Below, piece by piece: positions 34,946-47,459 of a DNA stretch of 64,000 bases. The notes under the pieces are model-generated. The model worked only from the letters and a program-made list of their open reading frames with translations. It made no database searches and was not told the DNA's origin. This DNA comes from Lunularia cruciata. Taxonomy: Eukaryota; Streptophyta; Marchantiopsida; Lunulariales; Lunulariaceae. The translations under genes were made by a program, and so were the position numbers. Position 1 is the stretch's first letter. Each line of letters starts with the position of its first letter. The stretch is from positions 15,440,501-15,504,500 of the forward strand of contig OX419761.1 in the NCBI GenBank assembly GCA_948567375.1, in the 5' to 3' direction.

Positions 34946-35550
34946 TGAATGCTATATAATAGCCAATGCAGAATGGTAGAAATGTGGTTTGAATATTTGC
35001 TGTGGTCTATCTGTTTAATTCTAGTCTTGAGCCCAATGCTCGCGGATTTCAAGTGATGTTGGGATTTGGAGCAGCTTCGACTGGAGTTGAGCCACATTTG
35101 AGTTTCGAGCTATGGAGCCATATACCATAGACGCGACATATGCTACAAGTAATCATAGAATATTAATTTTAGACCTTGAAAATAATCAAATTGCACACTT
35201 TGTCAATCGTGTTAATTGTAATCTTTCCGAGCAGAAACTCACAAACGACGTGACCCTTGTTCTTATGATCCTTCCATCGTGTTGCTTCCCGGAAGTATCA
35301 GTCGTAGCTGCCCCTCCTGTTTCCAAGTAGAAACTCACATACGACGTAGCCCCTTGTTCCTGTTACTTGAAATTCTCTTTCTTTCATCGTGTGCTCCGCT
35401 GTTCACTCTACAAACAGATCAGTCGTAGATCCCTCTACTTTTGACGTGAAACTCTTCTCCATCGTATGCTCCCCTGTTCCAACTTACACTTTATAAACAG
35501 ATGTCCCTCCATTAATGGAGGAACAATAGATCGTTCAAAAGTTTAAGATG
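34946..35550. repeat. Degenerate copies of RLP 3' module end
   Basis: GCAGAATGGTAGAAATGTGG at 34,967 continues the module. From 35,230 three imperfect copies of a stretch with GAAACTCACA(A/T)ACGACGT and TCATCGTGTGCTCC follow, related to 6,690-6,730. No gene seen. Confidence 0.5.
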
Positions 35551-36260
35551 TGCGAAAATATAAATAAATAAATATATTTATTTATGTATTTGTTATAAAA
35601 TATTTAAATGATAAATATAACGTATGTTAATAAAGGAATTTATTATATTTTATATATTTTTCGAAAATATAAATATTAAATTAATATATTTTTATTTTTA
35701 TTATTAATTTAAATATTAAAATATTTAATTAATTTATAAAGTTTTTTATTTTTAATAAATATTTTTTTGATAAAATTAAATTTTTATTATTTTAAGTAAT
35801 TTTAAGTTAATTTTTTTTAATTTTAATCTTATTTTTATATAAATTATTTTTATATTATATAAAAGATGATTATTTTTTAAATTTTAATTCGATAAATATA
35901 ATAAAATAATAAAAATAAATTATTATTTTTCATAAATGATAATGATAAAAATAATATTTATTATCATATTATTTCATAAGATAAAAAGTTTGATATAATT
36001 TTATATTATACATACTCTGTCTTAGACGTTTAGTTTAGTTTAGTTTAGTAAAGTTTAGATCGTCTTATTTTATTTTAATATTTATTTTCAAAATATTTAA
36101 TTTTGTAATAATTTACTTGCTAAAAAATCATAAATTTTTTACTAACAAAAGTAAAATTTTATATTCGTAACTATAATAACTCATATATAAATTTATTATA
36201 ATTTCATAACCAATATCAATCTAATAAATTTTTGAATAAGATGTTAGTTGATATCTTTAT
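35550..36260. other. Extremely AT-rich island
   Basis: About 700 bases almost free of G and C, with runs of A and T words and inverted AT blocks around 35,930-35,980. At 36,029-36,057 there is a run of TTTAG units. It occupies the place of the AT-rich spacer in the other units but does not align with them. No coding potential. Confidence 0.7.
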
Positions 36261-36544
36261 AACTAATGTACATATATTTATCAATCAAAGGAAAAGTTTT
36301 AAAAATAAAAATCTACATATAACTTCAAAATAGAAGATATACCAACAACTGCCTATTCAATGTAATGTGCAAGTGTAAAAGTTTATCAAAGCGTAACAAA
36401 ATTCATATAAAACAACAAAAGAAGCTGCATGCAAGTATAGCAAACATTCTCCACCAATTTTCTCACTTGAGATAGATTTGTAATAATGTCTAATCTGATC
36501 GGAGATCAATTGAAATGAGAGGGAAATGCAAACATGAAACAACT

Positions 36545-37560
36545 TTATAAGTGGTCTGTTCAGTGCTTTGATACTTTACGCCCTAAAATGAAGATGAATT
36601 GTGTTTAAAGCAGATATAAAATTTGATGATATAATTTCGAGAAAGCAGATTATTGACAGTTAATTGAAGAAGAATTCGATTTGTGCCCCCATCGATTATA
36701 AACGTTCATACTTATGATTTGACCACATTTAGGATTTAGTCCGCTGAAGGTCTTCCATTATAACATTACATTACATTACATTAGGAACTTTCTTCATTAC
36801 CGATGATTTGGAAATGCTTAATGTGTCTCAACTTGTAGGAATGGTTTTTCTATGCACTCTGCGCGTATAGTACCTGGCATCTGGGAAACAGCTCCAACAT
36901 AAACCACCCAAAGAATCCTTAGAGAATTCTAGACAGGACATTTAAGACACTTAGAACTTATTCGTTTGAACTTTCCTTGTGAAGAGGACGCAGCGCAAGA
37001 ACTTTATAGCGGTGAAGATCAATAGAGCGGCTAGAGTAGATTTAAAATGTTTAATAACATTTTCCTAAAGTACTTTTTACTAATGGGACTGGGGCCCTAG
37101 GCCTCGATAGTAGAGCAAATAATGCTAAAACATGGGTGGCCAGAGGGTAAAAGAAAGAAGAAGAACGCGAGAAGCAAGCTTAAACGCTGAATTCCCAGCC
37201 AAAAACTTCCATAACTACTCGGAGCTCAACATCTGGAAGAAGCGAAGGGGACAGGAGCACTTGACATAGATGAGAAACTGAGGAACGAGAGGAACAAATG
37301 TGACGCATAAGAAAAGGGGGAGCAATACAAGAAACTACTGGTAATTTGCACCCCTAAATCAAACAGCACAAAACAAATACACTAGACTTTAACATAAGCA
37401 AATCACTGTACAGGTATGTAGTATGCACATTGAGAAGAAAAAATGAAGATGGTGGGAAGAGACCGGGGGTGACAAAGGAGGTAGATTTAGGCATGTAAGT
37501 TCAAGAAGGGAAGCAAGGCATAATGTCTTTTGGCTTCCTATGAGGTATTAGAATAAAAGT
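36545..37560 (+). repeat. R2 dispersed repeat, copy 2
   Basis: Colinear with 23,330-24,300 and 40,300-41,240. A microsatellite of CATTA units lies at 36,764-36,783. It continues right into GAGCACTTGACATAGATGAG and AAATACACTAGACTTTAAC-type sequence, shared with 40,890 and in part with 59,940. Confidence 0.55.
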
Positions 37561-39080
37561 CAATCATTAAAATGCTTGACATAATCCAATACGGAAAATC
37601 CCATCACACAGTTGTGCAAAAGTTATATAATTTATGAGTTCAGGTTTATATCTTTCCGACGCTTATGCAACTAGAAGAAGGAATAAGTTATTACGTGTAA
37701 ATCGAATTTTCTACAGCACTTTGATTTGAGACTTAACTTGTTTAAATGTATTACGTTTTTCTCTTTTAGTAAATAGCATAACATATGGATCTGTAGACGC
37801 CAGTAGTCCAACATGGGATTCTAGCATAGTATAACTATATATCAAAGAAAATTTAGCTAAGTTTATCATAAACATGCGGAAATGGATTGATTTGCAAACG
37901 AAGCCACGCTGATTTCGTGCGCAATGTAGTCAGGGTCAAGTACTTGCCTTTTTGGGGACAAGGACAAAGGGTGGGGGGAAGGGGACGATAAGAGGATTTT
38001 TTGCCATGTGCATCATACATGATGTTAATACTAGTGGGCGTTTATGGGATGATGTAAACATGCAAACTAGGTGAAAAACTGGTGATGTTTTCAGTTGATT
38101 GATGGATGACATTCCGTCCATACAACACTTCCTAGAATTATTGTCCAGGCGAGCGTTCCTTTTAAAGTCCATCTTTAAGGATACACAGAAATTGCAAAGT
38201 TATTTGCATCGGTAAAGTAGAGGCTAACAGGCTCAATAAAATAACCCATCGAAAAGTAAACATGGAATTTAAGCACACAGAAAAGTACAAATACAAAAGA
38301 AAAGTAACATGGAATACAAGTTCACAAAGAAGCACAAGTATAAAAGAAGATGTGAACACTGCGAAAAAAGGGCACACAGACATAGACAATAAGACACTCC
38401 GTAGAGTAACCAACGCTAGAAACCCTAAAAATATATAAAATGAGGAAAATATGAATTTATAACTGCGGTGTGATAGAAATTCTCCAAGTGTATGTTTGGC
38501 AAATACAAGGGGAGCATTGTCTGCGGAATAAGAACAACCACTATTGATGGCCGCTCGATGAAGGCTCGTGCCTTTTGATTTCTGTAAGGTGACAAAGCCC
38601 AAAGTAAAAAGCATGGCGGGATGAGAAAGCAGAGCCTCCCCTCTTATGTTGTGAGCCCCATTTTCTTGGTATAACAAGGCAAAACTAGCTCAATCTTAGC
38701 ACATAATCTCAAAATATATAATATTCATTCATTTTAAATTGTGTCCGGAGTACAGATGACCGACTATTCCATCTATCGTATAATAGTCCATGTACAACAG
38801 GAGTACAGATGACCAGCTACTCCATCAATAACATAATAGTCCATGTACAACCGGTGAGATTGGGATACAATAAGAAATAAGAAGGATGAGATTACCATAT
38901 CAAGCCAAACAAGAATAAACTGAAGGTGTTAAACTCCAATAGTAAATAACCTTACGAGCTCCTTCTGTGTTCACACCAAGAAAGTAGCTATTGCCGGCCG
39001 AGGAGAATAGTACTGTTTCACAGGTGTGCTCTTCTGGTCATAAAAGTAATCGAAGAACAAGTGGAAACACTAACTAGTCT
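37560..39080. other. Unassigned region with one long minus-strand open frame
   Basis: A 171-codon frame (38,677-38,162, minus) encodes a strongly hydrophobic C-terminal half. It has no paralogue in the window, no recognised domain and its hydrophobicity follows from A-rich plus-strand sequence, so I do not call a gene. Nearby CAGGAGTACAGATGACC occurs twice (38,749 and 38,800) in a short direct duplication of about 50 bases. Confidence 0.4.
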
Positions 39081-40300
39081 TCGGAGGCTGTTGCACATAA
39101 TCTTTTGTGGCTTTGAATTACAAGAGAGAATAGTAAACCCATTTCACCTTTCCTGCTCATCCACCTCACCCCTCTATGGTATTACACAGGGTGTAAATAA
39201 ACCAATGAAACCACTCTCGCTATGCTATGAGTTTGGTTACAATGCTAAAACATGATGTGAAAGGAATCTTATGACCATGAACAACAAGGGGTAACGACCA
39301 ATTACACACAATTAACAAATCTGATTGGCCGAAAGTGTTATAATAGAAGGGTGAGGTGGATGAATAAAAAAAAGGTGAGGTGAGTTTCAAGTTTCCCTTT
39401 ACCAAACTGTAGCTTTGTTTGTGATCACGTTAGCTTGGCTTTTTCTCTATCTGTTCCTCGCATGGTAAGTAGCCCGTCATGTGCATAGGCTTTATTCGCT
39501 TCTTAGAAGAAGTCTATCTATAAAGCTGGTTGGAGTTTGCGAGATTGGGATTTACATATCAATTATCTTTTTTATTTGTTGAACTTAAAATTTTCTTAAC
39601 GGAAGAAAAAGAAGGGGACTTCTGTAACAAGATAGGCTGTTTAATCAATATAGTGTTCTCATTTCTTCAAAATATGATCTTGTTAATCATATCAGGCTAG
39701 AGAACCACCGGGAATGATGGAATTATTGAGGGAAGTGCCTCAAATGGAGAGGTACTTGGAGGAGTGACCATGAAAAGCTAGAACAAGAGAAACACTTGGA
39801 GTGATGTAAGATAATCCAGTGTACTTGTTGGCTATGTAACAAATGTCACTTTGTCACAAGTTAATTATTGTTATTTGTCAACATCTTTAACTTCTTGTGC
39901 AGGACAGATCCCAAAAAAGAGGGTGGTACTTTTTGCGACACACGACAGTACCTTATGAATAGGAGTTAGGGTGTCAGAATAGGAGAGGTGAGGTGAGTTT
40001 ACAATTTCCCCTTACAAAAGTGTAGCTTTGTCAGTGATCACGTTAGCTTCGCTGTTGGTCTGTTTGTTCCTCGAATGGTAAGTAGACCCTCCTGTGCATA
40101 GGCTTTATTCACTTCTTAGAAAAAGCCTATCTATAAAGCTGGTTGAAGTCAGCGTAATTGAAATTTACATACCAATTAACTTTGAGGTATCAACTTGTCT
40201 ATTCTTCATTTAAGGTGATTGTACTTTAAGTTATGGATTCAAAGAGCCCAATCCTTGTATTCACTTCCTTGTATCCTTGAGCTTTAAAAGGTCAACCAGA
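39080..40300 (+). repeat. R1 repeat, two adjacent partial copies
   Basis: R1 modules occur at 39,080-39,560 and again at 39,985-40,260 (CTATCTATAAAGCTGGTTG at 39,515 and 40,125). The stretch between, 39,600-39,980, is unrelated and shows no gene. The first copy also holds the forward form of the sequence found inverted at 2,690-2,850. Confidence 0.55.
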
Positions 40301-41300
40301 GTAATTTTCCTAACGGAAGTAATTTTAACTTTCCTTAACGGAAGAAACAAAGAAGACTTGCCAAAGAAGCTGGCATGTCTAGCCACATAATGAAAGACTG
40401 TCTCAATGAGAATCAAACTTGAAAAATGAAGGTTTGAGATCCCTGGCGCTGGCTCTCCACTTACAGGAATGGTTTTTCTACGCACTTTGTTGGCGGTAGT
40501 ACTTTATAGTACGGTGGCTGTAGCAAACAGCTCCCACGTAAACCACCACCCGATGAATCCCTATAGAGATTTTTCTCATCCCCAGGACTTTCAGGATATT
40601 CAAGAACTAATTCTTTTGAACATTTCTGTGAAGAGGTTGGAAACCCAAGAACTTTATAGCGGTGAAGATCAATAGTACGGCTAGACTATATTCAAGATAT
40701 TTAAGAACATTTCTCTGAAGTACTGTTTACTAATGGGACGGAGCCCTTAAACCTTCATAGGAGTATAAAGCCAAGGAGGCTAAAACATGGTCACCGGAAG
40801 TCAAAATAAAGAGGAAGAACCGGAGAAGCTAACTTGAACACTAAACACATCCTTTTTGGAGCTCGACACCTTGAAGAAGCGATGGGGACAAGAGCACTTG
40901 ACATAGATGAGAAACGGAGCAAGAAATGGGATGCAGAATAATGATTAGTACCAGTGGTCTCTTCTATTACACAAGGGTGTAATAGAAGAGACTACTGGTA
41001 CTCGTAAATTAGATTTGCACTCCTAAATTAAACAGGACGAAATAGATTAGGGTCTTCAGGGATTTAACGAAAGCACACAACCGTACATGGATGTAGTACA
41101 CACATTTTGAGAAAAGAGTGGATAAACTGAAAGTTTGATAAGGGCTCGTATATTCGGAGAGTAAGAAGAACGAAAATGACAGGAAGTTTATTTAGGCATG
41201 TAAGTCCAGGAAGGGAAGCAACTTGTAATATGGTTTTACCATGATAAGAGCAAAAGCGTTTCTCTACGTCAATGCTAGACTTGTGAACTGGGACCAAGGA
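40300..41300 (+). repeat. R2 dispersed repeat, copy 3
   Basis: Contains CTTAACGGAAG, CAGCCACATAATGAAAGAC, GGCGCTGGCTCTCCACTT and two GGGACGGAG-type subunits, followed by GAGCACTTGACATAGATGAG. It is interrupted by a near-perfect hairpin at 40,948-41,001. Confidence 0.6.
40948..41001. repeat. 54-base near-perfect hairpin
   Basis: Arms of 25 bases (GTACCAGTGGTCTC... and its complement) around an AAGG loop with one mismatch. The other R2 copy at 37,330 has a single CTACTGGTA at this place, so the hairpin arose by an inverted duplication here. Confidence 0.8.
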
Positions 41301-41371
41301 CTTTGTAACTTGTCAATTTTCCTCAATCTTACAATTTTACAATTCTCCTTGGGGTATTATTAAATCTGTTA

Positions 41372-41493
41372 TATTGTTAAAACCACCTCCTTGTTAAAAT
41401 GACTCTCTTTGTGATTATACATTGCTAAAATAATGCGGCGCATAATCACGGGGAATATCATTTTAACAAGGGGGTGAATGGATTTAACAATGT
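41372..41493. mobile_element. Foldback element, MITE-like
   Basis: About 50-base imperfect inverted arms: left ATTGTTAAAACCACC...TTGTTAAAATGA, right its complement ending GGATTTAACAAT, with a spacer of under 20 bases. Size and structure suit a small inverted-repeat transposon; flanking duplication is not evident. Confidence 0.55.
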
Positions 41494-41899
41494 CTTTCCC
41501 CCTTTTGTTCTGGATTTGGGTAAATGCAGAAGGAACTATTCATAGGCTGAAACCGCAGGACTTTAAAACATTAGGCGGAGGGCAAATAAGGACACTGTCA
41601 GGTTTCCGAGGGATATGTTAAGAAGAATGTCATCACTGGGGGTAGATTCCAGGGAGAGAGAAAACATTAGGGAGATTTAAGCGTTGTAGAAAGATGGCCA
41701 AAGGCGGTCCATCGGTAAGATTTCTCCAGGCCAGGTGCAACAGCACAAGGTGAAGTCAACTTGACGATGTTGGATTCGGTGCGTGGCATTCCATGTTTAT
41801 ACCGTCCTCCACCAGCTCGACCACGGGGGGTTAAGGTAAATGGGATTTACACTCTAAAGCGAAGGGTTGGCTTTACGTGCATGTTCGTAAAGAATTTTG

Positions 41900-43012
41900 A
41901 ATAGAATCGAGGAATTGATTGATTGAGTACGTATGTGATTCTAACAGACGGAATTAATATCGAGAACTTTAAGAATTTGAGCGAAGATGTATGGAGGTGG
42001 AGGAGCAACCCTGCACAGTAGTACCGCCACTTGTTACAGCATGGCCTTGGGATCCAGGGCGGACACCCAGAATACCACAGACTGCGTAGACAGCACCATA
42101 GATGCTGGAGCAATCCCCAACCATGCCAAAGCGACAACGTGAAAGATGCTGCTGGATTGGGTGGCTAATTCCGACCTATCAGAGGAACTGCTGAAGGGAA
42201 GAGTAGACATATCTTTGTCTAACAATCTATCGCTATTGAACATGTTACTCCTAACCACAGTTCCAGAGATAGGCATCAAAGGGGGTTTTCTGCCGAGAGT
42301 GTCATAGGACAACCCTTGTAACCAGTTTTACATCTGGAGATTGTGTGTCAGATGTGAAACGGATAGACGTGTTCGCTAGATGGAGTACCTTCCGCGACTC
42401 CAGAGAACTTAGATTCAAAAATAGAACTGAACAAAGACCGTGTCAGCTTTACCTAATTCTCAGAGAAACCCAGAACGTTCAAGATTTCGAACATCTGGAA
42501 CCAGTTTGCAAGCGAAGCAATGCCTGGTCGGAACTCACGTCTCTGGAAATAAAATGGTTCAGAGCCCAAATGTTAGGACTTGTCAACCAGGATCGATTCG
42601 AGGGAAGCATCCCTGGTTGAAACGGAGAATACTTTCAAACGAGTCAGAGATGAATCATGAAGTACAGACGAAAGGTCTGCTCCCCAGCGGAGAAGGCATG
42701 TTCGCAGCCTGGCGAATGTTACCTTAGAACAGACTTGAATCGTATTATGGCGTATTATTCTAGGGACTGGCTATTGCCAGAGCTGTAATGAAAAACCCAG
42801 AGATCATGGTGTTGGATGACGCCACCAGAGCTTTGAATGCTGAGTCCAAGAGGTTGGTGCAGGAAGCACTGGACACAATAAGCTCCAATGGTACAACTGT
42901 GGTGGTAGCTTACAGGTTCAGTACCATTCGTCATGCCGATGTAATTGCTGTGATGAGAGATGGACAAATCATCGAACAGGGCATCCATAGGGAACTTCTA
43001 AATATGAGCTGA
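41900..43012 (+). pseudogene. ABCB-1: B-type ABC transporter fragment
   Basis: The last part is clear: [19 protein letters not shown] is a Walker B and D-loop, and [16 protein letters not shown] the switch-His region, ending HRELLNMS before TGA (43,012). Upstream, LTSLEIKWF and GLVNQD (42,535-42,600) match the strand before and around the Q-loop. The Walker A stretch and LSGGQ signature are missing. Region 42,030-42,180 aligns with a membrane-domain-like part of ABCB-2. Parent genes pump small molecules or hormones across the plasma membrane. It lies on the strand opposite to HNL-2, 3' end toward it. Walker B has Asp-Asp where Asp-Glu is usual, so ATP hydrolysis would be doubtful even if intact. 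Confidence 0.8.
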
Positions 43013-43900
43013 GTACACGCGAATCTGATTCTGTTGCGAGAACATCGCCACCCCCAACTGCCTGTAGAGAGGTCCTTTGTAGACAGGTACCTAGCTAAGC
43101 TGTTGCTTTAGACATTGCTGTATATGTCCCTCCTTCCCAACCTCGCATAGTATGCATCTCCATTTCTCAGCTACAAATAACAATTTTTCGTGAAGGAAAT
43201 ACCGAGTTCTACACTTCAAGCAACAGGACCTGTAAGCCAATGCTTCGGACACTCTTGTCTGTTTCACCCTGTACAGTAAAGCTAGTAAATTTCATAGATT
43301 GAGTGATGAATATGGAACCCGTTCGTTAGCATTCATCTATACCCACGTAAGACTGGACAAGACTGGACATAGTGAACGAGGTATTAGAAGCTAGAATTTC
43401 AAATATGTCTACGAAATCCAATGCTCCGAGTTCTGGTACCTGTTGGTTTGGGTTGGGTCCCTTCTCAGCGGTGGTTCTTGTTTTAACATAGAATAACTTA
43501 TTTAGTTCAAGCATATTCCAGTCTTAAAGCATACTCACATTCTGTTTAGATCGATCTTGTTTCGTGTAGAACTTGGTTCTTGCATCAGGTCATAGATAAA
43601 ATTCGTATCTAGGACGCAAGTTATAAGAAAGAACAGAAATAGACAAATTCACAAGAAATAATGAGCGAAAATCAATTTCAACTCTCTATGATATGTTTCT
43701 AAACGAGAGAACTCCCTGTAGGAATCACCTAGACCCGTAAATATTACCGGTTTATCCAACTGAGTATCATGTGCATAACAATATCATAACCCGAACAAAC
43801 CCGAACATCTATTTCCTATCTGATTATCTGTGGAAGCTGGCACCATCATTACGTCTATCTGTATATCATGTCGGCGATCTCATAGAACACTGCAAAGGAT
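43013..43900. other. Spacer between ABCB-1 and HNL-2, shared with 61,830-62,700
   Basis: Colinear with the spacer right of ABCB-2 (words CTACAAATAACAATTT and GCCAATGCTTCGGAC). It holds the 3' regions of the two convergent genes. In the right-hand copy a segment with TAACAGCTGAAAT and AAATGGTGAA is duplicated (62,340-62,480 and 62,505-62,640). No extra gene seen. Confidence 0.55.
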
Positions 43901-46900
43901 CCGTCTGTCAGAGCCAGGAAGACAAGAAAACAATTCCCTCAACTGTGTCACCGACACTTACTGACTTAATTATCACTTCAGATTCGCCTGGGATATCAAC
44001 ATCACCTGCAGCTAATGTCCATTTTGTGGATCTAAACCTTGACCAGTCTGTTTTAACATTAAGATCATGAAAAGCTGGATATTTTGAACTGATAACTGAA
44101 AACCTCATCAAGTTCGTGTACTCTAATCAGGAGGGATACCTCCATCAAAAAGAATTTTAACCAATGTCGGCATCTGATCTGTTCAACTTATTACCTATTT
44201 CGAGATCTTTCTTCGGTGGAATGCTGTTCTGCTTAATCCAACCTGGGGTCTCTCCCTTTCGGAACACGATCATATGGTAGAAAGAAAGACACATAGGGAA
44301 TTTGTAGGACGTTGAGGCGGACGTGAGTGGAAGATCTGGAAGCCCTCCTATCCCCCCATGTTGAATTCTTTCACATCCAACTGACCCTCTCAGCTTGAGC
44401 CGTTCACAGAGCGGTTCGCCACAATCTTCGGGGTTGAGGTCCCACAAAAAGATGTTATGCTATGAAGAAACTATCCTGAAAGTTTAGGACATGCGGAGGT
44501 TGAGTACAGAGGTTGGAGAGCTTCCATGAGCGCTTTAGCCATCTGAGTACCTCCAAGTATCTGTCGTTTAGATTCCTTCCAAGCTTTGCGACAATAGTTG
44601 ATGTTCACAAGTTGGGCAGTTGTGGTTTCTTTCGATGTCAACATTCTGTATCACAGTGGTTATCCTTGTCCTAGATTGCCTGGGTTAAAGTCAGTTTCAA
44701 CCATCAAGTGTGATTGAGTTATGGAGGAAATTCGATCTATATATGTCGCAAACATGACCCAAGCTCAAGCTCTAAAAACAACATACATCACCGCAAAATT
44801 GTGACTGTAAATTTATCTAGAAATCCCCGCGACCTAATATGCAAGACAAATCCTCGTCACTCTTACAATTCGTAAGATGTGAGTGCGCATCTGTCATCTG
44901 TCCACCAGAGTCTCTAGATCAACAGCATCCATTCAAGAACTGAGGATATTTGGATTCAACTGTCATGAGCACCTGCATCTCTTGGGTATCATACATCAAA
45001 TGAACTTACTACGGGTACTCATTCTGCAGGCAGAGATTCTAGAATCAATTCGCTAACTTGCCTTCATGTTCAGAAATTGTCTTTATTTGGTGAGTAAATT
45101 GCAAGTGAGATATCCATATGCACTGCATTACGCATCAGAAGGAGAGTAGATTCTCAAGAGATATCAGAAGTCTAGCGACATGCTCCAAACGATGGAGTGC
45201 CAAACATGGAATAGTAAGGTAGAATGTTTCAGAGAGAGTGGCCTCAAAACATAAAGAATTCTGGAGAGATATTTCGACAGCTAATTATCTTCGACTGCAA
45301 TCTCGAAAGAGATTCCAGTTAGTCGTGAAGATGTCTGGCCAGTTACATAAACATATTTCGACATCAGCTGCATGAAATAATCGTACCGTAGTACACTTAG
45401 CTTGTAACGCGCTGGCACTGGCCCAATTTTAGGCACTCCATACGATCCTCACAGAATTCATTTGCGACTGTTAAACACCGAAGATATCTGAGACTATTGC
45501 GAGAAGTTGGAGTTTAATTATTTGTCTCTTGGAGTTTATATTATTTGGAGTTTAATTATTTGGAGTTTATATTAAAGCCAGTCGGGGAGATGCGCAAAGT
45601 TTTCAGCCATCTTCGTCGACTTGTCTGGGCATGTCAGCTGTCTGAGACTTCTTGGTAGACTAGCGAAAGACTCTAGCTCTGAACATGCGAGTTGTCCAAG
45701 ACATTCAGGTACTTTATCAACTGACTCAGAAACAGATCTTTTAATGATACAAGTTGTTACCTTTAAATCCTTATGTGCCACACATTGCCCCAACGAGTCG
45801 GGAAGATCTTCAAAGCATCCCGATAAGGACAATGTCGCAGGCAAACTCAACTGTCCCATGCTTGTTGGTAGGTTCAATATTCATCTTACCTTGTATTCGG
45901 CCAGAATATCCTCGACATCGCGTGGCTGCCAAACTCCTCTCCTTGACTCTACATTTCCTTGTTGTGGTCTCGAGATCATCGTCCCCATAGCCCTCAGTTG
46001 TCGATGAATGTACGCTAAGGGGTATGGTTGTAGCTATTTGACAATCCGGATTTAAATGAGAGACCTCTCCACTAAATTGGTCAAACTTAACTGTATTGAC
46101 ATTCCACGGTGCTCTGTTTCCCCGCAGATTCACAGACAGTCAAATCATACTGGCGATGCACCATGTCAAATGAAGCCAAGTCCAGGAATATGGCTTTCCC
46201 TTCATCTCCTAAGCTGTTAAAGCTCACTCTGAGTTTTTCCCACAACCTGTCCGGTTTACTTCCATCTATACATCCTGCTTCAAACATCCTACCAAGAGTG
46301 CCTGTCCAAATCTTTTCATGGTTTCGTCCACGTAAGGAACTGGCAATCACATCTAGCATGAGACGGAACCTTTCGCAGGTCTTCACAATCTGTTCGACCA
46401 ACTCCTTGGGTATGTATTCTGAGTTGGGACTTTGAACACGAGCTTTGAATTGTGTCAGCGCATGCTTATGTAACAGGAAGGGAGAACATGTTCGACGAAA
46501 CCACTTCTATCTTGTGAATTCGAGAGATTACTATCAAACGACTACCTTCTCTGTAAGACAGGACTTTCAAGCGATACATCAGATCGGTTGCATCATCATA
46601 ATCACCCAGCATCAGTAGAACTTTCTTTCCCGGTAATAGTTTCAATGTCGCTCACTCATCCTGCACTCAACGCTGACTTGCTTCCCGTTGCCTTCGTACA
46701 AGTTTTCAACAACCAGATCCCAGAAATCTTTCTCAGTCTGAGTTTGTTGAAGAATTTCAATAAAACAGACATAGTATTGCTGGCTTTGGACTTTCATCAG
46801 AACTTGTTTCCCAAGTGTCGATTTTCCTAAACCACCCATTCCTACAAGCAGTATCTGCTTTGGTCCTGCCTCTGGCAACTTGAGCACTTTCATGAAGTCG

Positions 46901-47459
46901 CTGATATGATCTCCGCACTTGTTTATCCCATGAGGAAGTCCAAGATGATGCAGTAATGATACTTTTCTGGACTCCCGGTTTGTGGAAAAAAGAAAAGAGA
47001 ACTAGGACAGATGAGGGAAAATATAAATACCAAGGATATGCGTTTGTTGGCAAACCCACAGAATCCCTGAAAATTTCCTCAATATCACAAATTCCTTAAT
47101 ATCTGACTACTGAATTTGATTGAGAATACTGACAACGTTCAGCACTTGAAAGATGCAAGTTATCATATTTCACACCATACCTCATCCTCACTGATAGTTT
47201 TCAGGAAATTAACCAGATGTTGGAAACTGTCAGACGTTTTATCCGCTGGCTTGCGGATATTAAAATGATCTACTCCTTGAATCATGAAAAAATAATCCAT
47301 ATCAACACGAGCAGATGCCTCTTCAACCAACTGTAAAGAGCCCCAATGGGAGATGCCAGGGATGACTTTCCATATCTACGACAAATGAGGACACCGACCA
47401 TCTTGTTTAGTGAAAGTTATTTTCGGAAGTTCCACCTATTTCAGAAATGAGAGCAAATG

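Noticed and set aside
36029-36057. Telomere repeat
   Set aside because: Units read TTTAG, not the plant TTTAGGG, and the run is short.
38162-38677. 171-codon minus-strand open frame with hydrophobic C-terminal half
   Set aside because: No recognised domain, no paralogue in the window, and hydrophobicity explained by an A-rich plus strand.
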